Shown here one piece after another: positions 7,913-15,445 of a DNA stretch of 33,368 nucleotides (position 1 is the first letter of the stretch; every line of letters starts with the position of its first letter). The stretch covers positions 1-33,368 of the forward strand of contig JAIQFX010000060.1 of the NCBI GenBank assembly GCA_020073005.1, given 5' to 3'. Below the pieces are notes generated by a model. It was not told the DNA's origin and made no database searches. It saw only the letters and a list, made by a program, of their open reading frames with translations. The stretch comes from Terriglobia bacterium. Lineage in GTDB: Bacteria; Acidobacteriota; Vicinamibacteria; Vicinamibacterales; CAVVIG01. A program made the translations under genes and the position numbers.

Positions 7913-9375
7913 CAGTAGAGCACCTTCCGTTGATTGGACGTCGGAATCTTCAGCTCTTCACGATACTTGGCGATGGTCCGTCGCGCGAGGACCAGGCCTT
8001 CGCGCTGCAGCATGCTCACGATTTTCGAGTCGCTCAGCGGCTTGCGCGGATCCTCGTTCTCGATAATCTTCCGGATCCGCTGCTTGATCGTCACCGACGA
8101 CACGCTCTCGCCGTACGAGCTGCTGATGCCGCTGTGGAAGAAGTACTTCATCTCGAACACGCCCTGCGGCGTGTGCATGTACTTGTTCGTCACCACGCGG
8201 CTGACGGTCGATTCGTGCATGCCGATGTCGTTCGCCACGTCGCGCAGCACCAGCGGGCGCAAGTGCTCGATGCCGTGATCCAGGAAGTCCCGCTGGAAAT
8301 TGACGATGCTCTTGGCGACCTTGAAGATCGTCTTCTGCCGCTGCTCGACGGATTTGATCAGCCAGAGCGCCGATCGGAACTTGTCCTTCACGTAGGCGCG
8401 CGTCTCGTCGCTGTTGCCTGACGCGGTCTTGTCCAGCAGCCGGCGGTACACCGGGCTGATGCGCATCTGCGGCAGACCGTCTTCGTTGAGCACGACGACG
8501 TACTCGTCTTCGACTTTCATGACGTAGACGTCGGGGATGACGTACTGCGATTGCGACGGGTTGTAGCGGCTGCCGGGCTTGGGATCGAGGTGGCGGATGA
8601 CCTCGATGTGTTCCTTGAGGTCGTCGATGCTCATGCCGAGCTTGCGCGCGATCTCGGGCACCTGGTGGTTCTGCAGGAGCCGGAGATGCTCGGTCACGAT
8701 CCGCTCGGTCGGCGTGCCTTCCAGCCCGAGGTGCCGCAGTTGCAGCAGCAGGCATTCCTGGAGGTCGCGCGCCGCGACGCCCGTGGGGTCGAAGGACTGC
8801 ACGAGCTTCAGCGCCCGCTCGACGTCCCCCACCGGCCAGGGCCCCATCGCCGCCAGTTCCTCGGACGACGCCACCAGATACCCGTCGTCGTCCAGGTTCC
8901 CGATAATCGCCGAGCCGATCTCCCTGAGGGCGCCATCGTCGCTCTGCATCGACAGCTGCCACAGCAGGTGGTCGGACAAGGAACTGGACGTCGAGAGTGT
9001 GTTCTCGATCGGCGGGAGCTCTTTGATTTCCTGAGGGGCCCGCTGACGATAACCGTCATCGAGGTAGTCGCCGAAGAAATACTCGTAGTCCTGGTCGTCC
9101 CAGGTGTCGGTCTTGTTCTGGGGCTGCTCGGGTTCGGCTTTTTCCTGCGGTGCGGCGGTTTCGGCCGGCTGGAGCTCTTCGGTCGGCACTTCCTCCAGCA
9201 TCGGGTTCTCGACCATTTCCTGGTTCAACAGGTCGGAGAGCTCCAGCGTGGACATCGGCAGCAGCTTGATCGCCTGCTGCAGCGATGGCGTGAGGATGAG
9301 TTTCTGAACGAGCTTTGTATGAAGCTTCTGCTGAATACCCATTGAGCGTGGCGCCGGAATAGCCGGCACATGCAA
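7912..9375 (-). CDS. rpoN: RNA polymerase sigma-54 factor
   Basis: This is a 487-residue sigma-54, which directs RNA polymerase to -24/-12 promoters that need an AAA+ activator. Region I is Gln/Leu-rich (IQQKLHTKLVQKLILTPSLQ), region II is acidic (about 60-115), the core-binding and HTH regions follow, and the RpoN box ARRTIAKYRE sits at 464-473. The start is ambiguous: the ATG at 9375 has a GGGA six bases upstream, while family alignment would favour the ATG at 9342 (MGIQQKL). It begins 14 bases after lptB. No AAA+ enhancer-binding protein is in the window. Confidence 0.96.
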   Translation of the reverse strand: MHVPAIPAPRSMGIQQKLHTKLVQKLILTPSLQQAIKLLPMSTLELSDLLNQEMVENPMLEEVPTEELQPAETAAPQEKAEPEQPQNKTDTWDDQDYEYFFGDYLDDGYRQRAPQEIKELPPIENTLSTSSSLSDHLLWQLSMQSDDGALREIGSAIIGNLDDDGYLVASSEELAAMGPWPVGDVERALKLVQSFDPTGVAARDLQECLLLQLRHLGLEGTPTERIVTEHLRLLQNHQVPEIARKLGMSIDDLKEHIEVIRHLDPKPGSRYNPSQSQYVIPDVYVMKVEDEYVVVLNEDGLPQMRISPVYRRLLDKTASGNSDETRAYVKDKFRSALWLIKSVEQRQKTIFKVAKSIVNFQRDFLDHGIEHLRPLVLRDVANDIGMHESTVSRVVTNKYMHTPQGVFEMKYFFHSGISSSYGESVSSVTIKQRIRKIIENEDPRKPLSDSKIVSMLQREGLVLARRTIAKYREELKIPTSNQRKVLY

Positions 9376-9389
9376 TTCCCACGCCTAGT

Positions 9390-10172
9390 TTAGTCCAATC
9401 GGAACTCAGTCCCCAGGTAAATCCTGCGTACCTCCTCATCCTGCGCCAGACTTGACGGCGTGCCACTTTTGAAGATCACCCCGTCGTGGACGATGTAGGC
9501 GCGGTCAGTAATGCGCAGGGTTTCACGGACGTTGTGGTCCGTCACGAGGACGCCAATCCCCCGTTCCTTCAGATGAAAAATGATCTTCTGGATGTCGGAC
9601 ACGGCGATCGGATCGATCCCGGCGAACGGCTCGTCGAGCAGGATGAACTGCGGTGACACCACCAGGGCCCGTGTGATTTCGACCCGCCGGCGCTCCCCTC
9701 CCGACAGCGTGTGGGCCGGCGACTGGGCCAGCGGGGTGAGGTTCAATTCGCCCAGCAACTCGCTCAGCCGGGCCCGCCTCGTCGGGCGGTCCAGCCCCAT
9801 GGTCTCGAGGATCGCCAGCACGTTCTCTTCAACCGTGAGGCCGCGGAAGATCGACGGCTCCTGCGGCAGGTAGCCGATGCCCTTCCGCGCCCGGATGTAC
9901 ATCGGATCGTCGGTGACGTCGACTCCATTCAGCTCCACCCGGCCCGAATCCGGGGCCGTCAGGCCGACAGTCATGTAAAAGGTCGTCGTCTTGCCGGCGC
10001 CGTTCGGGCCCAGCAGCCCGACCACCTCGCCTGAGGCGACCTCCAGGCTTACGCCCCGCACGACGGTGCGCCCGCCGTACGACTTCGTCAGCTCGTGTGT
10101 GCGAAGTGTCGCCGTCACGTCAGGGACACTTTCCGCCGTTCTTGTTCTGGGTGCGGACTTCGCCGTTGCCAT
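9390..10172 (-). CDS. lptB: LptB, ATPase of the lipopolysaccharide export ABC transporter
   Basis: This cytoplasmic ATPase drives extraction of lipopolysaccharide from the inner membrane with LptF/LptG. With the ATG at 10172 it has 260 residues. Walker A is at 55-62 (GPNGAGKT), signature LSGGE at 156-160, Walker B ILLDE with DE at 180-181, and the switch His at 213. The ATG start would overlap lptC/A by 53 bases and add an 18-residue Ser/Thr/Arg head. A GTG at 10118, one base after the lptC/A stop, gives 242 residues, very close to the usual 241, and may be the true start. The genes for LptF/G are not in the window. Confidence 0.95.
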   Translation of the reverse strand: MATAKSAPRTRTAESVPDVTATLRTHELTKSYGGRTVVRGVSLEVASGEVVGLLGPNGAGKTTTFYMTVGLTAPDSGRVELNGVDVTDDPMYIRARKGIGYLPQEPSIFRGLTVEENVLAILETMGLDRPTRRARLSELLGELNLTPLAQSPAHTLSGGERRRVEITRALVVSPQFILLDEPFAGIDPIAVSDIQKIIFHLKERGIGVLVTDHNVRETLRITDRAYIVHDGVIFKSGTPSSLAQDEEVRRIYLGTEFRLD

Positions 10173-12201
10173 CGAGGACGATCAGGTCGGTGGACTTGAT
10201 GAACGTCAGCGTGCGGCCGACGTTCTCCCGTCCGCACGTGTCCGTGATGGAGACCGGCGTCCCGGTCACGATGTACTTCTCGTCCGAAGCGGAATAGCTC
10301 AGCCGGTTGCCGACCGTCTTGCGGCCCTGCTCGCGCAAGGTGACGCCGTCGTACGCTTCGGCGCGATCCACCTCGTTGCCCGACGGCTTGAGATAGAGCT
10401 CGATCTTTCCCGCCGTCATGTCTCCATCCGGCCCGCTCAAGTGCGCATCGCCGGTGTAGGTCAGGCGACGCGTCTCGTCGTCGTACTTGAGATCTTTCGC
10501 CGACGCGAGCGACGGCGTGCGCGTGGTCTTCTTGTCCTTGTCGACTGATTCGAGGACGCTGGACGTCGTCACGCCTCCCGACACGGCGAGATCGCCGTTC
10601 TTGTCGTCGATGAGGATGGCGGCGCCTTTGATCGACGTGTCGCCCTGGAACAGCCGGGCCGTCCCGGTGTACCTCCCCTTCGATCGCGCGCCGTCGTAGT
10701 CCAGCGTGTCGGCCAGGACATACACGACCTGATCCTGCTTCAGCATCGATGGAAGTTTGACGTCGTTGCCCGCGTCGCCAGGCGCGTCGCCCTTCTTCGG
10801 CGGCTGCAGCTGACTGCGCACGGCGCCTTCCGCTTTCACCTGCGGCCCATCGAGCGTCACGTCGATCTTCTCGGCATCGACGGCGATCTGCTCGTTCGCC
10901 GCGTGCGGAACGGCCATGCCCGCCTCCGATCCGCTGAGTGCGAGCGTGCCTTTATCGGGATCGTAGCGAGCGGCCGCCGCCTGCGCGGTCATGCGGCCAT
11001 CCTGAAATCGGACGGCCTGTGTGAACCGCGCGTCCTCGATGGTGCTCATGCCCTGCGTGAGACCGACCTCGAGCGATGTCGACGTCGCCGAGCGCTCGAC
11101 TTTCGGACCGCGCTCGCGGAACTGGACGCTGCCGGTGAAGGTGGCCCGCGTCAAGCCTGCGCCGGCCTCGCCCTTCGCGTCTAAGTTCGTCGCGGCGATC
11201 GTGCGGCCGGGCACCCCGGCTTCCGGGGGGAACGTCAACTGGACCGCCTGCCGTCCGGTGAGCGCCGTTGGCGTGGCGCCGTCGGACCCCAACGCCACGT
11301 CGATCACCGACGCCTTGATCTCGCGGCCGGCGCTCCCCGCCTGCCCCGCCATCGTGCTGACGGCGCTGCCGACGATCTGCGCGTGCTGCAGCGTCTGGCC
11401 ATCGTCTGCGTAGGTCAGGTTCATGTCGTTGCCCGACATCGACTGCAGTCCACCCGCCGCCGCGCCCGTCGTCGCGATCCGCGCCCTGCCGCGCAGTTCG
11501 ACGGTCTCGATGCGCTTCTCGTCGTCGCTGAAATGCGCGACCGATGTTTCAGCGTCGATTGTTTCGCCGGGCCGCGTGATCTTCACGCCGCGCTCGAAGT
11601 GCATCGTCTTCTCGCCACGGGCCAGCACCGCGGAGCCGGAGGCGACGTCGACGCCGCCTGTCCCCGCCTCGTCAGGGGCGATCCGAACGACTGCCTGTTC
11701 GAGCAGCGTGAGGACATCAGTGTTCTTGTCGTAGACCATTCCGACGCCTTCACCGCTCACGCGTCCGCGCGTGAACCGGATGACGCCCGGCGCGCGGACG
11801 ACGCCATCGCTCTTCGCGTACGTCGCGCGATCCATGTTCACGATCAATCCGTCCGAGGCTTTCAGCGTCACGCGGCCGTCGATCGTGATGCCCGCTTCAT
11901 TCGGCGCGACCTTGCTTTCATCGCCTGTGAGATCGAACGTGCGATTGTCCTCGCGCGCCGGGGCGTGAATCTTCACGCCGGTGAGCTTGGCGGTGCCGTC
12001 GGAGTAGGTGTACTGGTGCTCGGATTCCAGTCGGAACGTCTCGCGGGTGCCGGTGACGCGCGCGGTGCTGGCGCCCGTGCCCTCGACGACGGCGCTGGGG
12101 TCGAAGCGGACGATCGGCGGCAGTTCGGGCGCGGGAGTACGCCGCTTCACGCCGCGAACCACCAGGACCGCGACCGCCACGCCGAACACGGCGGTCAGCA
12201 C
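10120..12201 (-). CDS. Fused LptC/LptA-type lipopolysaccharide transport protein (OstA repeats)
   Basis: This 693-residue protein has one N-terminal membrane helix and then a long beta-rich periplasmic region. The first ~200 residues resemble LptC, with the pattern of [16 protein letters not shown] and later [18 protein letters not shown]. The remainder contains several OstA/LptA-like segments, such as [21 protein letters not shown] and [20 protein letters not shown], ending KNGGKCP. Separate LptC and LptA are each under 200 residues, so this protein may form much of the bridge by itself. It lies between recJ and lptB. The annotated GTG has no Shine-Dalgarno; a CTG at 12228 is a good alternative (see the RBS at 12238-12242). 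Function is inferred from fold-type repeats and lptB linkage. Confidence 0.85.
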   Translation of the reverse strand: MLTAVFGVAVAVLVVRGVKRRTPAPELPPIVRFDPSAVVEGTGASTARVTGTRETFRLESEHQYTYSDGTAKLTGVKIHAPAREDNRTFDLTGDESKVAPNEAGITIDGRVTLKASDGLIVNMDRATYAKSDGVVRAPGVIRFTRGRVSGEGVGMVYDKNTDVLTLLEQAVVRIAPDEAGTGGVDVASGSAVLARGEKTMHFERGVKITRPGETIDAETSVAHFSDDEKRIETVELRGRARIATTGAAAGGLQSMSGNDMNLTYADDGQTLQHAQIVGSAVSTMAGQAGSAGREIKASVIDVALGSDGATPTALTGRQAVQLTFPPEAGVPGRTIAATNLDAKGEAGAGLTRATFTGSVQFRERGPKVERSATSTSLEVGLTQGMSTIEDARFTQAVRFQDGRMTAQAAAARYDPDKGTLALSGSEAGMAVPHAANEQIAVDAEKIDVTLDGPQVKAEGAVRSQLQPPKKGDAPGDAGNDVKLPSMLKQDQVVYVLADTLDYDGARSKGRYTGTARLFQGDTSIKGAAILIDDKNGDLAVSGGVTTSSVLESVDKDKKTTRTPSLASAKDLKYDDETRRLTYTGDAHLSGPDGDMTAGKIELYLKPSGNEVDRAEAYDGVTLREQGRKTVGNRLSYSASDEKYIVTGTPVSITDTCGRENVGRTLTFIKSTDLIVLDGNGEVRTQNKNGGKCP

Positions 12202-12224
12202 GCGGGCGCGACGTTGCCAGGGAG

Positions 12225-13952
12225 TCAGACCGTCAGATCCTCAGATTTTCTCAAGTCAGCCACCGTGAGTTCCACCGACGTCTGTCCATTGTACTGATTC
12301 TGTTCGAGGGAGAAGGCGACGTCGAGGGCGGCCTTGTGCTCGGCGAGGTAGTCGTGACGCTCGGCCGCGCGCCAGGCCACGGCACGGAAGATCCGGCCCT
12401 CCTGCTTCAAGGCCATCTTCAGATGCCGCTCCTTGAGCTTGCGCGGACCGTCGATGATCTCGACGCGGAGGGCGGCAAAGACCGGACGGGGATTGCCGGC
12501 GCCGAATGGCGCGAGCGAGAGCACACCGGCGGCGACGTCGCCAGTGATGCCGCGGAACGTCAGGCCGGCGTCGATCCGCAGGCGCGGCATGAGGTCTTCG
12601 GGGCCCAGCGTCTCGTCGGCGACCGCGTTCACGGCGAGCCGGAACTCCCTCACCCGCTCCGCCTCGAGGGCGAGGCCCGCCGCCTGTTTGTGCCCGCCGA
12701 ACCGCACCAGCAGGGGCGCGCAGCGCTCGAGCGCGCTCAGCATGTCGAATCGCGGAATGCTGCGGCACGATCCCTGCGCGACGCCGTCCTCCACCGACAG
12801 CACGATGGCCGGACGGTGAAACGCGTCGACCAGCTTCGAGGCGACGATCCCGATCACGCCGCGGTGCCAGCCCTCACCGGCCACGACGAGCACCGAGCGC
12901 GCGCCGACTTCAGGATCGGTCTGGACGATCTTCTTTGCCGCGGTCAGGATCTCCGCCTCTTCGGCCTGGCGGCGCACGTTCTCACCGTCCAGTTGCTGGG
13001 CGAGCTGCCGCACTTCCTCCGCCATCGATTCGTCCTGCGCCAGCAGCAGACGCGTCGCGATGTCCGGCGTGCTCATCCGGCCGGCGGCGTTCACGCGCGG
13101 CGCGATCATGAAGCCGACGTGATAGCTGTCGATCGTCTTGCCGGCCAGGCCCGAGACGTCGAGCAGCGCGCGCAGGCCGATCTTGTGCGGCCCGCGCGAC
13201 AGCAGATCGAGGCCGATCTTCGCGATGACGCGGTTCTCGCCGACCAGCGGCACGACGTCGGCGAGCGTGCCGATCGCGGCGACCTTGATGAAGCCGGGCA
13301 GCCAGCTTTCACGTCCCGCCCGCCGGCAGAGCGCCTGGACCAATTTCAGCGCGACACCGACGCCGGCCAGATGTTTGTCCGGATAGCTGCAATCGTGGCG
13401 CTTCGGATTGATGACAGCGAGCGCCGGCGGCAGTTCCGTGTCGGGCTCGTGATGATCCGTGATGATCAGATCGACGCCCAGCTCGCGCGCCCGCCGCGCG
13501 GCGTCGGCGCCGCGGATGCCGCAGTCCACCGAGACGACCAACGCGACACCGTCCGCATGCAGCCGTTCGATCGCCGCCGGCTGCAGTCCGTAGCCGTCGC
13601 GCAGCCGTTCAGGGATGAAGTGCATCACGTCGGCGCCGAGCAACTCGAGCGCGCGCCGCAGAATGACGGTCGACGTCACGCCGTCGACGTCGTAGTCGCC
13701 GTGGATGGCGATGCGCTCCTTGCGCGCGATCGCGGCCATGATGCGATCGACGGCGACGCCCATGTCGGCCAGCGCCATCGGATCGTGGAGATGATCGAGC
13801 GACGGATTCAGAAAACGTCCGGCGAGCTCCGGGTCCGAGAGCCCGCGCTGGCACAGCAAGCGGGCGATCGTGGGATCGAGGTTGAGCGCCGCGGCGAGCG
13901 TCGTCGAGGCGGACTCATCGACGGGCAGCAGATCCCAGCGCGGGCTAATCAT
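12225..13952 (-). CDS. recJ: RecJ single-strand-specific 5'-3' exonuclease
   Basis: This is a 575-residue RecJ, which degrades single-stranded DNA in recombination and mismatch repair. The metal-binding motifs are the DHH-family IHGDYDVDG (84-91), SVDCGI near 141 and TDHHEPD with the DHH-type core at 166-168. The DHHA1 domain has GGHKQAAG, and an OB-like C-terminus follows. The ATG at 13952 has a GAGGGGG stretch just upstream. Length is normal. Its upstream - strand neighbour accA is separated by the inverted-repeat cassette at 13990-14469, which probably displaced or altered the original promoter or operon link. Confidence 0.96.
   Translation of the reverse strand: MISPRWDLLPVDESASTTLAAALNLDPTIARLLCQRGLSDPELAGRFLNPSLDHLHDPMALADMGVAVDRIMAAIARKERIAIHGDYDVDGVTSTVILRRALELLGADVMHFIPERLRDGYGLQPAAIERLHADGVALVVSVDCGIRGADAARRARELGVDLIITDHHEPDTELPPALAVINPKRHDCSYPDKHLAGVGVALKLVQALCRRAGRESWLPGFIKVAAIGTLADVVPLVGENRVIAKIGLDLLSRGPHKIGLRALLDVSGLAGKTIDSYHVGFMIAPRVNAAGRMSTPDIATRLLLAQDESMAEEVRQLAQQLDGENVRRQAEEAEILTAAKKIVQTDPEVGARSVLVVAGEGWHRGVIGIVASKLVDAFHRPAIVLSVEDGVAQGSCRSIPRFDMLSALERCAPLLVRFGGHKQAAGLALEAERVREFRLAVNAVADETLGPEDLMPRLRIDAGLTFRGITGDVAAGVLSLAPFGAGNPRPVFAALRVEIIDGPRKLKERHLKMALKQEGRIFRAVAWRAAERHDYLAEHKAALDVAFSLEQNQYNGQTSVELTVADLRKSEDLTV
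12238..12242 (-). promoter_or_regulatory. Shine-Dalgarno GAGGA supporting a CTG start for lptC/A
   Basis: Read on the - strand, GAGGA ends 9 bases before a CTG at 12228-12226 that is in frame with the LptC/LptA protein. That CTG overlaps the recJ stop as CTGA, the same four-base overlap form seen at other junctions in this run. It would add nine residues (start, then TPWQRRAR), a basic n-region before the membrane helix that suits a type II anchor. The GTG at 12201 has no such site. Confidence 0.45.
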
Positions 13953-13989
13953 CGCCCCCTCGGCCCGGAGATTGCTTCAAAAGAGGATC

Positions 13990-14022
13990 AACCACGGAGG
14001 ACACGGGGGACACAGAGGAAAG
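13990..14022 (+). repeat. Left inverted-repeat arm of the GxxExxY cassette
   Basis: The arm consists largely of three nine-base words in tandem: CCACGGAGG, ACACGGGGG, ACACAGAGG. It matches the reverse complement of 14425-14457 at 30 of 33 positions. It ends six bases before the cassette gene's ATG, so it also supplies the purine-rich AGAGGAAAG that can act as the ribosome binding site. Confidence 0.85.
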
Positions 14023-14028
14023 AACGTG

Positions 14029-14469
14029 ATGCTCCACGAAGACATAACGCAACGCGTCATCCACGCCGCGACGAAAGTGCATACAGCCCTCGGGCCGGGC
14101 TTGCTCGAGAGCACGTACGACCTGTGCCTGCTTCATGAGTTGTGCCTTACCGGAATGCATTTCGAGCACCAGGTGCAACTGCCCGTTGTTTATCGCGGCG
14201 TCAGGCTCGATGCGGGCTACCGCATCGACTTCCTCCTCGAGAATCGCGTCATCGTGGAGTTGAAAGCCGTGGAGAAGCTGTTGCCCGTTCACACTGCTCA
14301 ACTCCTGTCGTACCTCAAGCTGGGCGAACGGCCGGTCGGGTTGCTGATTAACTTCAACGTCCCGCACCTGCGACAAGGCATTAGGCGCGTCGTTAACGGG
14401 TATTCGCTTCCCAGCGAGAAGGATCTTCCCTCCGTGTCCCCCGTGTCCTTCGTGGTTCCCTCGTCATGA
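14029..14469 (+). CDS. GxxExxY protein (PD-(D/E)XK nuclease-like)
   Basis: This is a 146-residue member of the GxxExxY family. The naming motif is in LGPGLLESTYDLCL (Gly-x-x-Glu-x-x-Tyr as GLLESTY). A PD-(D/E)XK-like core follows: Asp in YRIDFLLENRV and E-x-K in VIVELKAVEKL. The family resembles small nucleases but has no settled function. The frame extends upstream to 13870 through the repeat; the ATG at 14029 is chosen because homology begins with LHEDITQRVIHAATKVH and the purine-rich repeat arm precedes it. The last 15 or so residues (PSVSPVSFVVPSS) are translated from the right repeat arm. It is the only + strand gene in an 18-kb - strand run. Confidence 0.87.
   Translation: MLHEDITQRVIHAATKVHTALGPGLLESTYDLCLLHELCLTGMHFEHQVQLPVVYRGVRLDAGYRIDFLLENRVIVELKAVEKLLPVHTAQLLSYLKLGERPVGLLINFNVPHLRQGIRRVVNGYSLPSEKDLPSVSPVSFVVPSS
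14425..14457 (-). repeat. Right inverted-repeat arm of the GxxExxY cassette
   Basis: This is the reverse complement of the left arm with three mismatches. It lies inside the coding sequence and encodes most of the protein's tail, so the stop codon falls just beyond the arm at 14467-14469. This indicates the repeat is part of the gene as well as its boundary. Confidence 0.85.
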
Positions 14470-14476
14470 GAAGCGG

Positions 14477-15442
14477 CTACTCCTCGAGGAACTCGATACC
14501 CGCTCTCCCCATGTTCCTGAACTTCTGGTACCGCTTCTCCAACCGCGTCTCCGACGTCATGGCGCTCACCTCGCCGAGCACCCGCGTCAGAACGTCGTCA
14601 ACGAGTTGCGCGGCGGCGCCGGGATCGGTATGCGCGCCGCCGACAGGTTCGCCCACGATCTCGTCGATGATCCCGAACTCGAGGAGATCGGGCGCGGTCA
14701 GCTTCAGCGCCGCGGCAGCCTCGGCTTTTTTCGACGCATCGCGCCACACGAGCGCGGCGCAGCCTTCCGGCGGGATCACGCTGTAGATCGCGAACTCCTG
14801 CATGAGCACGCGATCGCCGATCGCGATGCCGAGCGCGCCGCCGCTGCCGCCCTCGCCGCTGACGATGACGACGATGGGCGTGTCGAGCAGCATCATGTCG
14901 CGGATATTCACGGCGATCGCTTCGGCCACGCCGCGTTCTTCCGATTCGATGCCCGGATACGCCGCTGGTGTGTCCACGAAGATGATGATCGGCCGCCTGA
15001 ACTTTTCGGCGAGACGCATCGCGCGCAGCGCCTTCCTGTACCCTTCCGGCCGCGCGTAGCCGAAATTCCTGAAGATCTTCTCCTTGGTGTCCCCGCCCTT
15101 CACGTGACCGACGAGCAGCACGGGCTGGTCTTTGTACTCGGCGAAGCCCGTCATGATTGCGTGGTCGTCGGCGAACCGGCGATCGCCGTGGAGTTCGACG
15201 AAGCCGGTGAACAGGCGGCGGATGAAATCTTCGAGGCCGGGCCGATTCGGATGCCGCGCGACGAGCACGCGCTGCCACGGCGTGAGCGATCGGTAAAGGC
15301 TCGCGCGCACCGAGACCAGGCGCCGGCCGAGCGTTTCGATCTCCCGGTCGCGCGCGTCGGTCCGCGGCAACAGCGTCAGCGCCTCGATCTCCTTCAGGAG
15401 AACGGCGATCGGCTCCTCGAATTCGAGCGTCTCAAGCGGCAT
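14477..15442 (-). CDS. accA: Acetyl-CoA carboxylase carboxyltransferase subunit alpha
   Basis: This is a 321-residue AccA, which with AccD transfers carboxyl from biotin to acetyl-CoA to make malonyl-CoA for fatty-acid synthesis. Family landmarks are the N-terminal LEFEEPIAVLLKEIEAL, VELHGDRRFADD, the GYARPEGYRKALRAMRLAE segment, DTPAAYPGIESEERG, VSGEGGSGGALGIA and SVIPPEGCAALVWRDA. Length is normal. The ATG is 3 bases after the dnaE stop, so the two are surely cotranscribed. The cassette at 13990-14469 begins only 7 bases beyond its stop. Confidence 0.97.
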   Translation of the reverse strand: MPLETLEFEEPIAVLLKEIEALTLLPRTDARDREIETLGRRLVSVRASLYRSLTPWQRVLVARHPNRPGLEDFIRRLFTGFVELHGDRRFADDHAIMTGFAEYKDQPVLLVGHVKGGDTKEKIFRNFGYARPEGYRKALRAMRLAEKFRRPIIIFVDTPAAYPGIESEERGVAEAIAVNIRDMMLLDTPIVVIVSGEGGSGGALGIAIGDRVLMQEFAIYSVIPPEGCAALVWRDASKKAEAAAALKLTAPDLLEFGIIDEIVGEPVGGAHTDPGAAAQLVDDVLTRVLGEVSAMTSETRLEKRYQKFRNMGRAGIEFLEE

Positions 15443-15445
15443 CGG

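Larger units (their letters stand above)
13990..14457 (+). mobile_element. GxxExxY cassette bounded by 33-base inverted repeats
   Basis: A single + strand gene sits between two near-identical 33-base arms in opposite orientation (13990-14022 and 14425-14457, 30 of 33 identical). It is inserted in an otherwise unbroken - strand gene run between accA and recJ. The interior looks more AT-rich than the flanking genes. No transposase and no obvious target-site duplication are seen. It may be a non-autonomous mobile unit or a repeat-associated gene cassette; mobility is an inference. Confidence 0.45.

Noticed and set aside
9300-9400. Sigma-54 (-24/-12) promoters near rpoN or elsewhere
   Set aside because: TGGCAC-like words occur (for example near 20217 and 28477) but none is followed by TTGC at the right spacing.
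13870-14028. Upstream extension of the GxxExxY protein by 53 residues
   Set aside because: The extra residues are translated from the recJ 5' end in antisense and from the repeat arm (giving NHGGHGGHRG), with no family match; the ATG at 14029 fits better.
12336-14138. A 600-codon + strand frame opposite recJ, and similar long frames at 3468-5165, 22804-24480 and 24622-26145
   Set aside because: All lie opposite genes with strong family motifs and have shadow-like composition.
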